Source: Pseudomonadota bacterium (GTDB lineage Bacteria > Pseudomonadota > Alphaproteobacteria > UBA1280 > RI-95). Taken from it: a stretch of 64,000 nt of DNA. Positions 54,799 through 62,458 of this stretch are shown piece by piece. Below the pieces are notes generated by a model. It worked only from the letters and a program-made list of their open reading frames with translations. It ran no database searches and was not told the origin of the DNA. Location: assembly GCA_016125375.1 (NCBI GenBank), contig WGLU01000003.1:227880-291879 (forward strand). The letters are read 5' to 3'. The translations under genes and the position numbers were made by a program. Each line of letters opens with the position of its first letter. The stretch's first letter is position 1.

Positions 54799-54834
54799 TT
54801 GACATAACCGACAGTTCTGGGGTATGTGTATACA
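54799..54834 (+). promoter_or_regulatory. candidate promoter region of kinase copy 2
   Basis: TTGACA at 54799-54804 is followed 24 bases later by TATACA at 54829-54834 within TGTATACA; GTATGT at 54822 gives a 17-base gap. The leader to ATG 54887 is T/C-rich. Confidence 0.4.
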
Positions 54835-54886
54835 AACTTTTCTTTCCTGCCTTTTTACCATTCGCTTCCCAGAAGAGGACCTGCCC

Positions 54887-55492
54887 ATGCAGGAAGTTCC
54901 CTTGTTCCGTCTGCCGAATGTGATCGGGGTGTATTCACCGCGCCCGCAATCCGGCAAATCCACCGTTGCCGCGTACCTGCGCGACCATGTGGCCGCGCCG
55001 ATGGGCATCACCCTGGTGACCATCAAGATCGCCGACCCCATCAAGCAACCGCTCTACGCCCTCGGCCTGACCGAGGAAGAGGTGGAAGGCAAGCTCAAGG
55101 ATGTGCCGCACACCAAGTTGGACGGCCGTACCCCGCGTGAAGAGATGATCCGTCTGGCCCGTGAGGGTGCCGAGAAGCTCGGCGCCGACTGGCTGGCCCG
55201 CCGTGCGGAAAGCCGCATTGCCGAGGCTGTGGCCCAGGGCAAGGTGGTCATCGTCGACGACATCCGCCGCCCGAGCGAGTACGACCTCATCCGTCAGTTC
55301 GCTGGCAACGAAATGTGGCGCCTGTTCCGCCCCAAGGAGGGCGAGGCCGTTGTGACCGACAGCGCCAACTATGAAGGCCTGCTCGAGGACCATGTCTTCG
55401 ACCTGCGGCTGCAGAACACCGGCACGCTGGCGTTCCTGTACGCCCAGCTGGCCAGTCACCTGCGCGTGCCGCGTCTGGATGCGTCCTGCTGA
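54887..55492 (+). CDS. phage-type deoxynucleoside monophosphate kinase-like protein (copy 2)
   Basis: 201 residues, paralogous to copy 1 with roughly half of the residues identical by eye: GVYSPRPQSGKST, KIADPIKQPLYALGLTEEE, TPREEMIRLA and KVVIVDDIRRPSEYDLI are shared. Its ADPIK and TPRE motifs are closer to the phage kinase consensus than those of copy 1. AAGAGGAC lies upstream of ATG 54887. Codons are strongly C/G-ending. Confidence 0.68.
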   Translation: MQEVPLFRLPNVIGVYSPRPQSGKSTVAAYLRDHVAAPMGITLVTIKIADPIKQPLYALGLTEEEVEGKLKDVPHTKLDGRTPREEMIRLAREGAEKLGADWLARRAESRIAEAVAQGKVVIVDDIRRPSEYDLIRQFAGNEMWRLFRPKEGEAVVTDSANYEGLLEDHVFDLRLQNTGTLAFLYAQLASHLRVPRLDASC

Positions 55493-55496
55493 ATCG

Positions 55497-55527
55497 AAAA
55501 GCCCCCGCGTTTGCGGGGGCTTTTTTT
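55497..55527. terminator. Rho-independent terminator, convergent
   Basis: AAAAGCCCCCGC and GCGGGGGCTTTTTTT around GTTT. It overlaps by two bases the stop of the opposite rRNA methyltransferase gene. Confidence 0.92.
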
Positions 55528-56233
55528 ATGCCTTGGCTTTGCGTTGCCGTGTTACCTCGTACAGGCTGATGCCCGCGGCAACGGAGACATTGAGTGACTC
55601 CACATCACCGATCATCGGCAACTTGGCCAAAAAGTCGCAATTGTCGCGCACCAGTTTGCGCAGACCTTCACCTTCGCTGCCCATGACAATTACGATTTTG
55701 CCGGACAGGTTTACGTCGCCCAACTCTTGTGTGGCTTCACCCGCCAGGCCGACAATCCAGTACCCCATGCCTTTAAGTGTCTCGATGGTGGTGTTCAGGT
55801 TGCCCACATCCAGCATGGGTGTGTATTCCATCGCGCCGGCAGAGGCTTTGCCGATAATAGGGGAGTCTTTTGCGCTGTGGCGGGAGGGCACAATCACAGC
55901 TGCTGCGCCCATGGCATTTGCGCTACGCAGGATGGCACCTACGTTGTGCGGATCGGTAACCTGATCCAGCATGACCAGCAGGTCACCGCTTTCGGCCACA
56001 TCCTTAAGGCTGACTTTGCCCAATGGCGCTACCTGAGCGGCCACACCCTGATGGGGCTGTTTGGTCATGCTGTCGAGCACGTTTTTGTTGACCACGCTCA
56101 GGCCGATGCCCCGTTGTTTGCACAGGTTGCGGTAGCGGTCAGCCTGCTGGGCAGTTGTCCGCACCTCGTGCACCTTGCGTTTGCCCGACTCCAGTGCGCT
56201 GGTAACGGCGTGATTGCCAAAAATCCATTCCAT
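55526..56233 (-). CDS. rlmB: TrmH/SpoU family 23S rRNA (guanosine-2'-O-)-methyltransferase (RlmB-like)
   Basis: 235 residues from ATG 56233 (the segment WIFGNHAVTSALESGKRKV matches the RlmB start). The knot domain has LVMLDQVTDPHNVGAILRSA (motif 1), IVIVMGSEGEGL (motif 2) and LNVSVAAGISLYEV (motif 3). It methylates the 2'-O of a guanosine in 23S rRNA. Longer starts upstream add a region with no family match. Confidence 0.9.
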   Translation of the reverse strand: MEWIFGNHAVTSALESGKRKVHEVRTTAQQADRYRNLCKQRGIGLSVVNKNVLDSMTKQPHQGVAAQVAPLGKVSLKDVAESGDLLVMLDQVTDPHNVGAILRSANAMGAAAVIVPSRHSAKDSPIIGKASAGAMEYTPMLDVGNLNTTIETLKGMGYWIVGLAGEATQELGDVNLSGKIVIVMGSEGEGLRKLVRDNCDFLAKLPMIGDVESLNVSVAAGISLYEVTRQRKAKA

Positions 56234-56388
56234 GATAAGTGCCTCTGACTGCTGTGGTTGCGTGGGTATATGGTGTATGCCACAGGCGTGCGCAAAATAA
56301 AATGCAAAACCAACGGAGAGATGGTTGACATCACGGCCGCTGTGGGCTAATTTGCGCACCTGCATGGCGCGTATGCGCCGACCACTGT

Positions 56389-56473
56389 GGAGGGATGTCC
56401 GAGTGGTTAAAGGAGACAGACTGTAAATCTGTTCGCTATGCGTACGTAGGTTCGAATCCTACTCCCTCCACCA
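56389..56473 (+). tRNA. tRNA-Tyr (anticodon GTA)
   Basis: GGAGGGATGTCCGAGTGG forms the acceptor and D arm. The anticodon arm CAGACTGTAAATCTG has anticodon GTA. The variable arm is long as in bacterial tRNA-Tyr, and the T arm is GTAGGTTCGAATCCTAC. CCA is encoded at 56471-56473. Confidence 0.97.
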
Positions 56474-56475
56474 CT

Positions 56476-56507
56476 AAAAACCGACCTCAATTGGGGTCGG
56501 TTTTTAA
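56476..56507 (+). terminator. Rho-independent terminator of tRNA-Tyr
   Basis: AAAAACCGACCTC and GGGGTCGGTTTTT pair around AATT directly after the tRNA. Confidence 0.9.
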
Positions 56508-56519
56508 TTTCCGGTATAG

Positions 56520-56786
56520 TGCCGCAACTTCAAACCGTTGCAGATGGTGGCGGATGCGATTCTGGACTGCTCTCAGCCTAAGCAAATCATTCTGGACCCA
56601 TTTGCCGGGAGCGGCACAACACTCATCGCTGCCGAAAAAATCGGACGTAAGGGGTATGTCATGGCGCTGGACCCGGTCTATGTGGATGTCATCATCAACC
56701 GCTGGCAAGAGTTTACGGGTGGGCGGGCGAGGCTGTCTGACGGTGAGCAGATATTTGCTGAGGTGAAAGGGGAGCTCCATGGCTAG
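56520..56786 (+). pseudogene. C-terminal remnant of a phage-type DNA-modification methylase
   Basis: The readable frame, right after a stop at 56517-56519, gives NFKPLQMVADAILDCS, then the SAM motif IILDPFAGSGTTLIAAE and DPVYVDVIINRWQEFTG. This is the C-terminal third of N4/N6 DNA methylases of the ParB-methylase type; the catalytic motif IV region and everything before it are missing. A possible TTG start at 56538 would give 82 residues. The cut lies only about 45 bases after tRNA-Tyr, which fits deletion or integration at a tRNA. Confidence 0.75.
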
Positions 56787-57264
56787 AATTTACCGTGGGA
56801 AAAGGCGAATAGGCTCCAGCAAGGCAACTGCAAAACCCCCTACGCCAGCCCCAGCGGTGGAAAGCAAAGCGGATGAGCAAGTGGGCTACAAGAACCCGCC
56901 CAAACATACTCAGTTTAAAAAGGGGCAGTTCGGCAACCCTAAGGGTAGACCAAAGAAAGAAACTCTCCCTCTTGCGTACCTTGCACTACGGGAGCTGGGC
57001 TCCACGATCGTCGCGGTGGAGAATGGCAAAAGGATCCGCATTACCAAAAAAGAGGCCTAGGTTAAGGGGCTTGTTGCAAACAGCGTCAAAGGTGACCGAT
57101 CTGCGCAGAAGTACCTGATGGAGATTATTCGCGGTGAAGAAAACAGGTTGTTGAAGCAAGCACACCAAGAGGAATGGAATAAAAAGCAGCGTGTCCTTGA
57201 TGGCATGCCCGATGAGGAAGCCCGTGCCTCGTATCTGGAGTCTCTGCAGGGCCCGGAGGGTTAA
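56779..57264 (+). pseudogene. DUF5681 protein interrupted by an in-frame stop
   Basis: ATG 56779 overlaps the end of the methylase remnant. The protein contains VGYKNPPKHTQFKKGQFGNP and KGRPKKE, the DUF5681 hallmark often beside phage terminase genes. A TAG at 57058-57060 breaks the frame after RITKKEA. The same frame continues with VKGLVANSVKGDRSAQKYLME to a stop at 57264, as intact homologues do. One base change (CAG to TAG) would explain it. Both this and the methylase look like decayed prophage genes. Confidence 0.75.
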
Positions 57265-57507
57265 CCTACCCATCATCCAAAACATCCGGGTAAGTCAGGA
57301 GATTTTCATGTCAAATACCCCTTAAGTGCAGGGTGATGGGAGGGGATATATCTCCTACGTGTCAATCAATGGCGCAAATTGGGGGTTCTTGAAATAACAT
57401 GCACATTTCAATGTTTTATTTGTGCCTTCGGGGATATTTTAGGGTTATTTTGGGGCTGGAATATCCTACAATTGCAGCAACGATTTTTTACAGGAAGAGA
57501 CGGCCCC
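57265..57507. other. non-coding stretch downstream of the prophage remnant
   Basis: About 240 bases, AT-richer, with no convincing gene, hairpin or tRNA-end repeat seen. It holds the leader of the secreted-protein gene at 57508. Confidence 0.4.
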
Positions 57508-58995
57508 ATGACCCAGCTCACCCGGACGGTATATTTGCTTAGCAGCGCAGTGCTTATGGCCTGCGCTTTTGTTTTACCTGCAACAGTGTACGGGGCGGAT
57601 GTAAGCGCTACCGTGGACGTGCCCGTGATAAAGGGTTCGGTCGAGAAATTGTTGGAGCGTAAAGAGTGGCCGTCCGACGCGGAGCGGGACGCATATATCA
57701 AGAGCCTCGATTATACGGATAAAAATATCCCTGTTGCTAACGCAGCGTTGTTCCCCAGTAAAACAATGCCCGAGGCACTATATACAGACTCTGCCGCATG
57801 GATAGACAATCGCTATGTGCTGATTGGAACATCTGTGTGGGATACGGAAGAAAATACTTTAAAAAATCTTATAGATGCAGAGCGGTTATATCATCCAACC
57901 GATCCTCAAAGGTTGGCGCCTGTTTGTCTTGATCCTAAAACCAAACTTATTCACACATGGGTTGTGCCTTGGGGGATTAAAGCCTTGCCTGCCGCGCTGT
58001 TGGAGAGTTTTAATGGCATGCAGTACAAAAAGTACCAGTTTTTTGAAGAGGTTTATAACGCCCCCGATGGTACACGGATGCGTACCCAAACATTCTACCG
58101 AGCCAAAGTATACGGCTATATGGATGGCCCGATGCATACGCTGGTCACACGCCAAACCCAAACCCAGCGCCAAACGGGTGTTTTGCCCAAGGTGGGTGGC
58201 CCTAAATACGACAATCTGGACGAAAACGGGCAGCCTATTGGCCCATCTGACCCTGTGTTGATTTATACCAATGACCCAGCTGTACTTGCCAAAGCAAAAG
58301 TGGGTGAGGTGTACATTGACCCAATAGACACCAATACGCCGTTGCAATGGGCGCGCAGTAATGTGCAATGTATGCTGAAATATCCTCGTGATACTAAAGA
58401 TTTGTCCGTTTGGGGTACGTCGTTTGGTTACGATAGGTCTCGTGCCTACCTTGCAAAATATATGCGTTGGAAGATAGGGGAAACCATCTATGAGAACATT
58501 GGAGGGAAGCCGGAAGTTGTTCCGGTTACTGAGAAACGGCTTTGGAGTACTGACTACGGCCGTGTTTATGATGAAAAGAACGACCGTTACTTTATATATC
58601 GGTATGGTATGAGTAAGTATGATAGGGCAGATGATCGCCATGTGTTTTGGTTGCTAAAAAATGGTGACTTGGAAATAAACTATATGCCGATTTTCAGCCA
58701 TACTTCGCAAGTTTTACTACCTGTAGCTACGGGACACCTTATTATAAACCAGTTTGTTTTTAATCCAACAAATGGCGAACTCCAGAAAATACCAAACGTA
58801 TTGCCCCCAGTATACCGTTCACCTGTTTATGGATTGGTGTCTAGGGAAACAGTCGTTAATGTTTCTCCTGATTTTTGTAAAGTGCTGACGGTTTCTCCGC
58901 TAGGGGATAGCGGTGAAGTGTATTTGTCTAACCCTGCAAAAAAATTGCAGGTTATCGATTTTTGTGAAGGTTTTAAAAAGGCGGGAGCTAATTAA
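57508..58995 (+). CDS. large secreted protein of unknown function
   Basis: 495 residues from ATG 57508 with CAGGAAGAGA upstream. The signal peptide (YLLSSAVLMACAFVLPATVY) is cleaved near YGA. The mature protein is rich in Tyr, Asp and Thr, beta-looking, with few Cys (VCLDPKT, NVQCMLKY, DFCKVLT, DFCEGF). No family is recognised. Codon use becomes AT-rich in the last third. The next gene starts at the base after its stop, so they are likely one operon. Confidence 0.7.
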   Translation: MTQLTRTVYLLSSAVLMACAFVLPATVYGADVSATVDVPVIKGSVEKLLERKEWPSDAERDAYIKSLDYTDKNIPVANAALFPSKTMPEALYTDSAAWIDNRYVLIGTSVWDTEENTLKNLIDAERLYHPTDPQRLAPVCLDPKTKLIHTWVVPWGIKALPAALLESFNGMQYKKYQFFEEVYNAPDGTRMRTQTFYRAKVYGYMDGPMHTLVTRQTQTQRQTGVLPKVGGPKYDNLDENGQPIGPSDPVLIYTNDPAVLAKAKVGEVYIDPIDTNTPLQWARSNVQCMLKYPRDTKDLSVWGTSFGYDRSRAYLAKYMRWKIGETIYENIGGKPEVVPVTEKRLWSTDYGRVYDEKNDRYFIYRYGMSKYDRADDRHVFWLLKNGDLEINYMPIFSHTSQVLLPVATGHLIINQFVFNPTNGELQKIPNVLPPVYRSPVYGLVSRETVVNVSPDFCKVLTVSPLGDSGEVYLSNPAKKLQVIDFCEGFKKAGAN

Positions 58996-59265
58996 ATGGC
59001 TGTTATTGCAATTGCGGAAAATGTACTGGTTAAGGCATCGCATGAACGTTGGCCTTCGCTTGTCTTTGAGGCGGAAGGTCTACAAATCCGGCGACCCTTT
59101 CATGAGGGAGACAGTCAGTCATTGTTTCCCGAGGTAACGAATGCGGTCTCCAGTCCTTGCAAAAAGACATTCGGTACGTGGATCATACGGGAATTGTCTG
59201 GTCAGAGTTTTTTTATACAAGAGAGGATGCCAAAGGCTTTATGCGGCAGGTTGGCAGCCGGATAG
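58996..59265 (+). CDS. N-terminal part of a frameshifted or overlapping gene pair
   Basis: 89 residues starting at the base after the previous stop. It reads AVIAIAENVLVKASHERWPS and then SSPCKKTFGTWIIREL to an early stop. From about 59160 the overlapping frame, one base back, carries a more natural protein (next entry). The change coincides with the A-run in GCAAAAAG. Either one gene was broken by an indel, or a -1 slip joins the two. Confidence 0.5.
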   Translation: MAVIAIAENVLVKASHERWPSLVFEAEGLQIRRPFHEGDSQSLFPEVTNAVSSPCKKTFGTWIIRELSGQSFFIQERMPKALCGRLAAG

Positions 59266-59642
59266 CCACTTTTCTGCACCCTCCGGTTTGTAACGATGAT
59301 TGGTACTTCGCGCTCCCCCGTCACGAAAACGAAACGAAAAATAAATGGGAGTTTGATAGTATCCGCTTCCCCAAATTCGAGTATGTCTGGATACCGGAAG
59401 GTAAGGTTCAAACTATACAGATTGACTTACAAACCGACTGCTCCAAGCAAAGTCTGGACGGGCGGTTTGCTGAGCCGCTCGGTTTTTGCTTACCCGGGCT
59501 GGAAGAGTATTTCCGTTCTGTTCTGTTGCAGACCCCCTGGCCCGGTACTTTGTTACGACTTGATTTGCGATATGCAACGGAGGGGGTAAATGTCTGGAAT
59601 TCAGGAGAGTTTTTGGTCTCCGAGGGACAGCGGATTCTGTAA
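59157..59642 (+). CDS. C-terminal part of the same frameshifted or overlapping gene pair
   Basis: Up to 161 residues from TTG 59157, with no clear ribosome site. The sequence is natural: DIRYVDHTGIVWSEFFYTRE, GKVQTIQIDLQTDCSKQ, LEEYFRSVLLQTPWPGTLLR. No family is recognised. It overlaps the preceding frame by over 100 bases, more than two true genes usually do. If the A-run near 59160 is corrected, one protein of about 215 residues results. Confidence 0.55.
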   Translation: MQKDIRYVDHTGIVWSEFFYTREDAKGFMRQVGSRIATFLHPPVCNDDWYFALPRHENETKNKWEFDSIRFPKFEYVWIPEGKVQTIQIDLQTDCSKQSLDGRFAEPLGFCLPGLEEYFRSVLLQTPWPGTLLRLDLRYATEGVNVWNSGEFLVSEGQRIL

Positions 59643-59688
59643 AGTATCGTCGCCGGCTAGATACAAATAATAGCGGGTTTCTGATCGG

Positions 59689-59710
59689 CCTCCCTTGAGG
59701 GGGCTTTTTC
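59689..59710 (+). terminator. weak Rho-independent terminator before the stator-like operon
   Basis: GCCTCC and GGGGGC pair with one wobble around CTTGA and are followed by five T. It ends the 57.5-59.6 kb unit. The following 200 bases contain no gene and should hold the promoter of the next operon. Confidence 0.6.
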
Positions 59711-59910
59711 GTGTCGGATTGCGACTTTTTCTTGTGTCCTGTGGTTGTAATTATGATCTCTGGTTACCAACTCAACACGGTTAGGTAAATCATCTTGGCT
59801 GTTTCGGCAGCCTACTGGTGTTTTTCATCTTTTCGCCTCTGATTCTCTCGGGAGGCACGTACTTGCTAGTTTTTTGACTTCCCGCCACTCCTGGAAAAAG
59901 GTCCAAAACC

Positions 59911-60744
59911 ATGTCCTCTTCTCTCAACCGTCACGGGCTTGCCCTTCTGCTGGGCAAATCCCTGCTGTGCATTGCCGCTGGCATTGCCCTGTACCAGACT
60001 GGCTACCTGCAGCGCGTGCTGCCGCAGGATCAGTTCAGCTGGATCTGGGTGGGCGGCATGGCCCTGGTCTTCGTCTATCAGGCGGTGTTCGGCATGGTGC
60101 CGTACCAGCGCCTGACCGACCGCGAGGTCAGCGTCTACAACAAGGTCAAGGCACAGCTCGACAAGCAGGATGACGCGGCTGCCGCGCAGATTCTGGATCC
60201 GGAGGCCTATACCGAGGCCGAACGGAACACCGGTCTGTTCGACATGCTGATGCGCATCCGTCACATCTGCACCGATACCCGGCGCCACACCGCGCTGGAC
60301 ATCGACCGGCTGCTGCAGCGGTTCAGCAACTGGCACGCGCTCAAGGCGCGTCCCATCCACTGGACCCGTCGCAACCTGCTGACCTACGGCATCATCGGCA
60401 CCTACATCGGCCTCAATCTGGCCACCGGTGGTGCGGAAAAGATGGCCTCGGGCGAGCCGGAAGCCATCTTCGCCTACGTGGTGGAGATGTTCCAGTTCCT
60501 CAGTCTGGCGATTCTGACCACCCTGGTCGGCATCAAGCTGGGCGGCGTGATGCTCAACCACGCGGTCGAGCGTGCCGAGCGCACGGTGCACAACATCGCC
60601 AACGACCTGAGCGCGGCCCTGTATGACAGCGGATTCGTCGCCTGGGCCGAAGACGCCGAGGTGCGTACCAAGCTGCATGCCGAGAAGGTGGCTATCGAAG
60701 CCGCAAAGACCGAAACCACGGAAGCCGAAGGCGCTGCGTCGTGA
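59911..60744 (+). CDS. MotA/TolQ/ExbB-like proton channel subunit
   Basis: 277 residues. Helices lie at about 11-31, 42-62, 155-172 and 192-215, with a cytoplasmic loop of some 90 residues between the second and third, as in TolQ/ExbB/MotA. Helix 3 carries TYGIIGTYIGL and helix 4 AILTTLVGIKLGG, which match the GxxGTxxGL and ALxTTxxG motifs of the family. The C-terminus is a long charged helix. A first-in-operon position and the GTGA overlap with the next gene indicate coupled synthesis with its B subunit. The family link is by topology and motifs. Confidence 0.72.
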   Translation: MSSSLNRHGLALLLGKSLLCIAAGIALYQTGYLQRVLPQDQFSWIWVGGMALVFVYQAVFGMVPYQRLTDREVSVYNKVKAQLDKQDDAAAAQILDPEAYTEAERNTGLFDMLMRIRHICTDTRRHTALDIDRLLQRFSNWHALKARPIHWTRRNLLTYGIIGTYIGLNLATGGAEKMASGEPEAIFAYVVEMFQFLSLAILTTLVGIKLGGVMLNHAVERAERTVHNIANDLSAALYDSGFVAWAEDAEVRTKLHAEKVAIEAAKTETTEAEGAAS

Positions 60745-61604
60745 GCTGGAAACTGCCTCACGGCGGAGATGTTCACGAGCAGGAAACCGATCAGGACCGG
60801 GCGATGGACGACGTGATGTCGGCCTTCGTCTTCATCCTGCTGATCATCGCGGCGGCGCTGCTGATGATCTATACCCCCACAAAGTTGGGTGGTACGTCGG
60901 TTTCCCAGTGGGCGCCGGGCATTCCGCTCCGGTTCGAATCACGGCGGGACTTCAACCTGACGGGCACCACGCTCGACGACTTCACCTGTGAGGTCGTCAG
61001 TGGTGTCCATCTGGGTGAGCCCGGGCACTTTGGCCGCGACGGTAAGTTGCTGCCCGAGTTCAAGGCGCTTTACAAGAAGCGCCCGCCGGAATGTTCACGT
61101 GCTGACCAGGATCTGTATGTCCGCTACATCGAGCCGAACGGCAAGGTGCACGACGTGCTGAGCATGGACAGCCCGAACCAGATGGGTACGGCAGAAGGTG
61201 CCTTCGCCTACAGCGAGGCCAACCGGTGGAATCTGGGTGAAAACACCCCGAATCCCTTCCGCGACGTGCGTGTGGTCACACCGTTTCGTCTGGAAGAGCT
61301 GACCTATCGGAATAAATACCTGAAGCCGGGGACGTATATCTTCAACGTCCATCTTCAGCGGGGTGACGACTATTTCCCCGATGAACCGGTCAAGGTTGCG
61401 GTCTACCTGATTGCGTTTGAAGGAACAACGCACGAGCAGGTCATCTTTGGTGGTTTTGTCGATCTTCGGATGGACACGCCCCAGACCCGCGAGCGCACCA
61501 TTGCTACCTTCAAAGTGGACGATGCCGGCCAGATCATTCCCGGCAGCATCGACACCACAACGCAGACGTCCATCATCGAGGCTCTGGCGGGGAACGTCAA
61601 ATGA
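60741..61604 (+). CDS. MotB/ExbD-like single-pass subunit B1
   Basis: 287 residues from GTG 60741. A short cytoplasmic N-terminus leads to one helix, MDDVMSAFVFILLIIAAALL. Asp24 followed by V-M-S-A aligns with the proton-binding Asp of MotB (D-F-M-T-A). The remaining 230 residues are extracytoplasmic and beta-rich, with KRPPECSRAD, LKPGTYIFNVHLQR, DEPVKVAVYLIAFEG and PGSIDTTTQ. The OmpA/MotB peptidoglycan motif is absent. The next gene is a paralogue. Confidence 0.7.
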   Translation: MSWKLPHGGDVHEQETDQDRAMDDVMSAFVFILLIIAAALLMIYTPTKLGGTSVSQWAPGIPLRFESRRDFNLTGTTLDDFTCEVVSGVHLGEPGHFGRDGKLLPEFKALYKKRPPECSRADQDLYVRYIEPNGKVHDVLSMDSPNQMGTAEGAFAYSEANRWNLGENTPNPFRDVRVVTPFRLEELTYRNKYLKPGTYIFNVHLQRGDDYFPDEPVKVAVYLIAFEGTTHEQVIFGGFVDLRMDTPQTRERTIATFKVDDAGQIIPGSIDTTTQTSIIEALAGNVK

Positions 61605-61651
61605 CGCGCCCCGTTACCCTCACCTCACCACGCACGCATTAGGAGGCGTAC

Positions 61652-62455
61652 ATGAAGCTGAATATCTTCGGCTCCCATGGTCATCAGTCTCCTGATGACC
61701 AGGACTTTCTGAAAGCGGCCCTCGATCTGAAAACGGCGATGTTCTTCCTGCTGTTGATTATCGTGGCGGCGCTGCTCGTCATTTATCCGCTGGTGTCGAA
61801 AGACGGCGCGGGTAAGAGCACGGAAAGTGCGACTGCGTTCCGTCCCGTGGGCTTGCCGCTGCGCGTGCAGGTGACCTGGGACAGCAACCTGGACGCTTCT
61901 CAGGCCCTCCAGCCTGGGCAGATGTGCCTTAAACCCGGTGACAGGGGTTTCGATATCAATCGACGCCCGCCCGAGTGTTCGGCCGCGGATGTGGATTTGT
62001 GGATGCAGCGTGTCACGCCGGAAGGCGAGCGCGTTCTGTACGCCGCGAACCGCAAGTTCCCGGACGGGTTGATGGCGTATACACCGGATGACCGGGGTAT
62101 CGCCTACAACAAGGTTCCGACGACGTTCCGTGCCGAGCAGATGGTGCCCCAGTATTCGGTTCTGCCGAAGGGGGAGTACACCATCAACATCGATCTGTTC
62201 CGACCCGACGCCTACCGACCGGACAAGCCGGTCAAGGTGTGCGCCATCGTCATTTATGCCGAAGGTGCCAAGGACAAGGAAAAGGTCCTGTACCGGAACT
62301 GCCGCCAACTGGGTGTTGACAAGAGCTTCCCGCGGGAGGTGACCTTGGTCAGCTTCCGTATCGGCGACGGTCACAATCTGGTCGAAGGGTCGGTGGATAC
62401 GCGCACGCAAGTGCCGTTGGCCGTGCCCTACTATGCCGTCAACACAGGGAAGTGA
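61652..62455 (+). CDS. MotB/ExbD-like single-pass subunit B2
   Basis: 267 residues. One helix follows ALDLKTAMFFLLLIIVAALL; Asp25 with L-K-T-A-M again fits the MotB pattern. The extracytoplasmic domain shares RRPPECSAAD, LPKGEYTINIDLFR, DKPVKVCAIVIYAEG and EGSVDTRTQ with B1, so the two are paralogues. AGGAGGC is upstream of ATG 61652. The next gene begins four bases after its stop. Two Cys not present in B1 could form a bridge. Confidence 0.7.
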   Translation: MKLNIFGSHGHQSPDDQDFLKAALDLKTAMFFLLLIIVAALLVIYPLVSKDGAGKSTESATAFRPVGLPLRVQVTWDSNLDASQALQPGQMCLKPGDRGFDINRRPPECSAADVDLWMQRVTPEGERVLYAANRKFPDGLMAYTPDDRGIAYNKVPTTFRAEQMVPQYSVLPKGEYTINIDLFRPDAYRPDKPVKVCAIVIYAEGAKDKEKVLYRNCRQLGVDKSFPREVTLVSFRIGDGHNLVEGSVDTRTQVPLAVPYYAVNTGK

Positions 62456-62458
62456 GCC

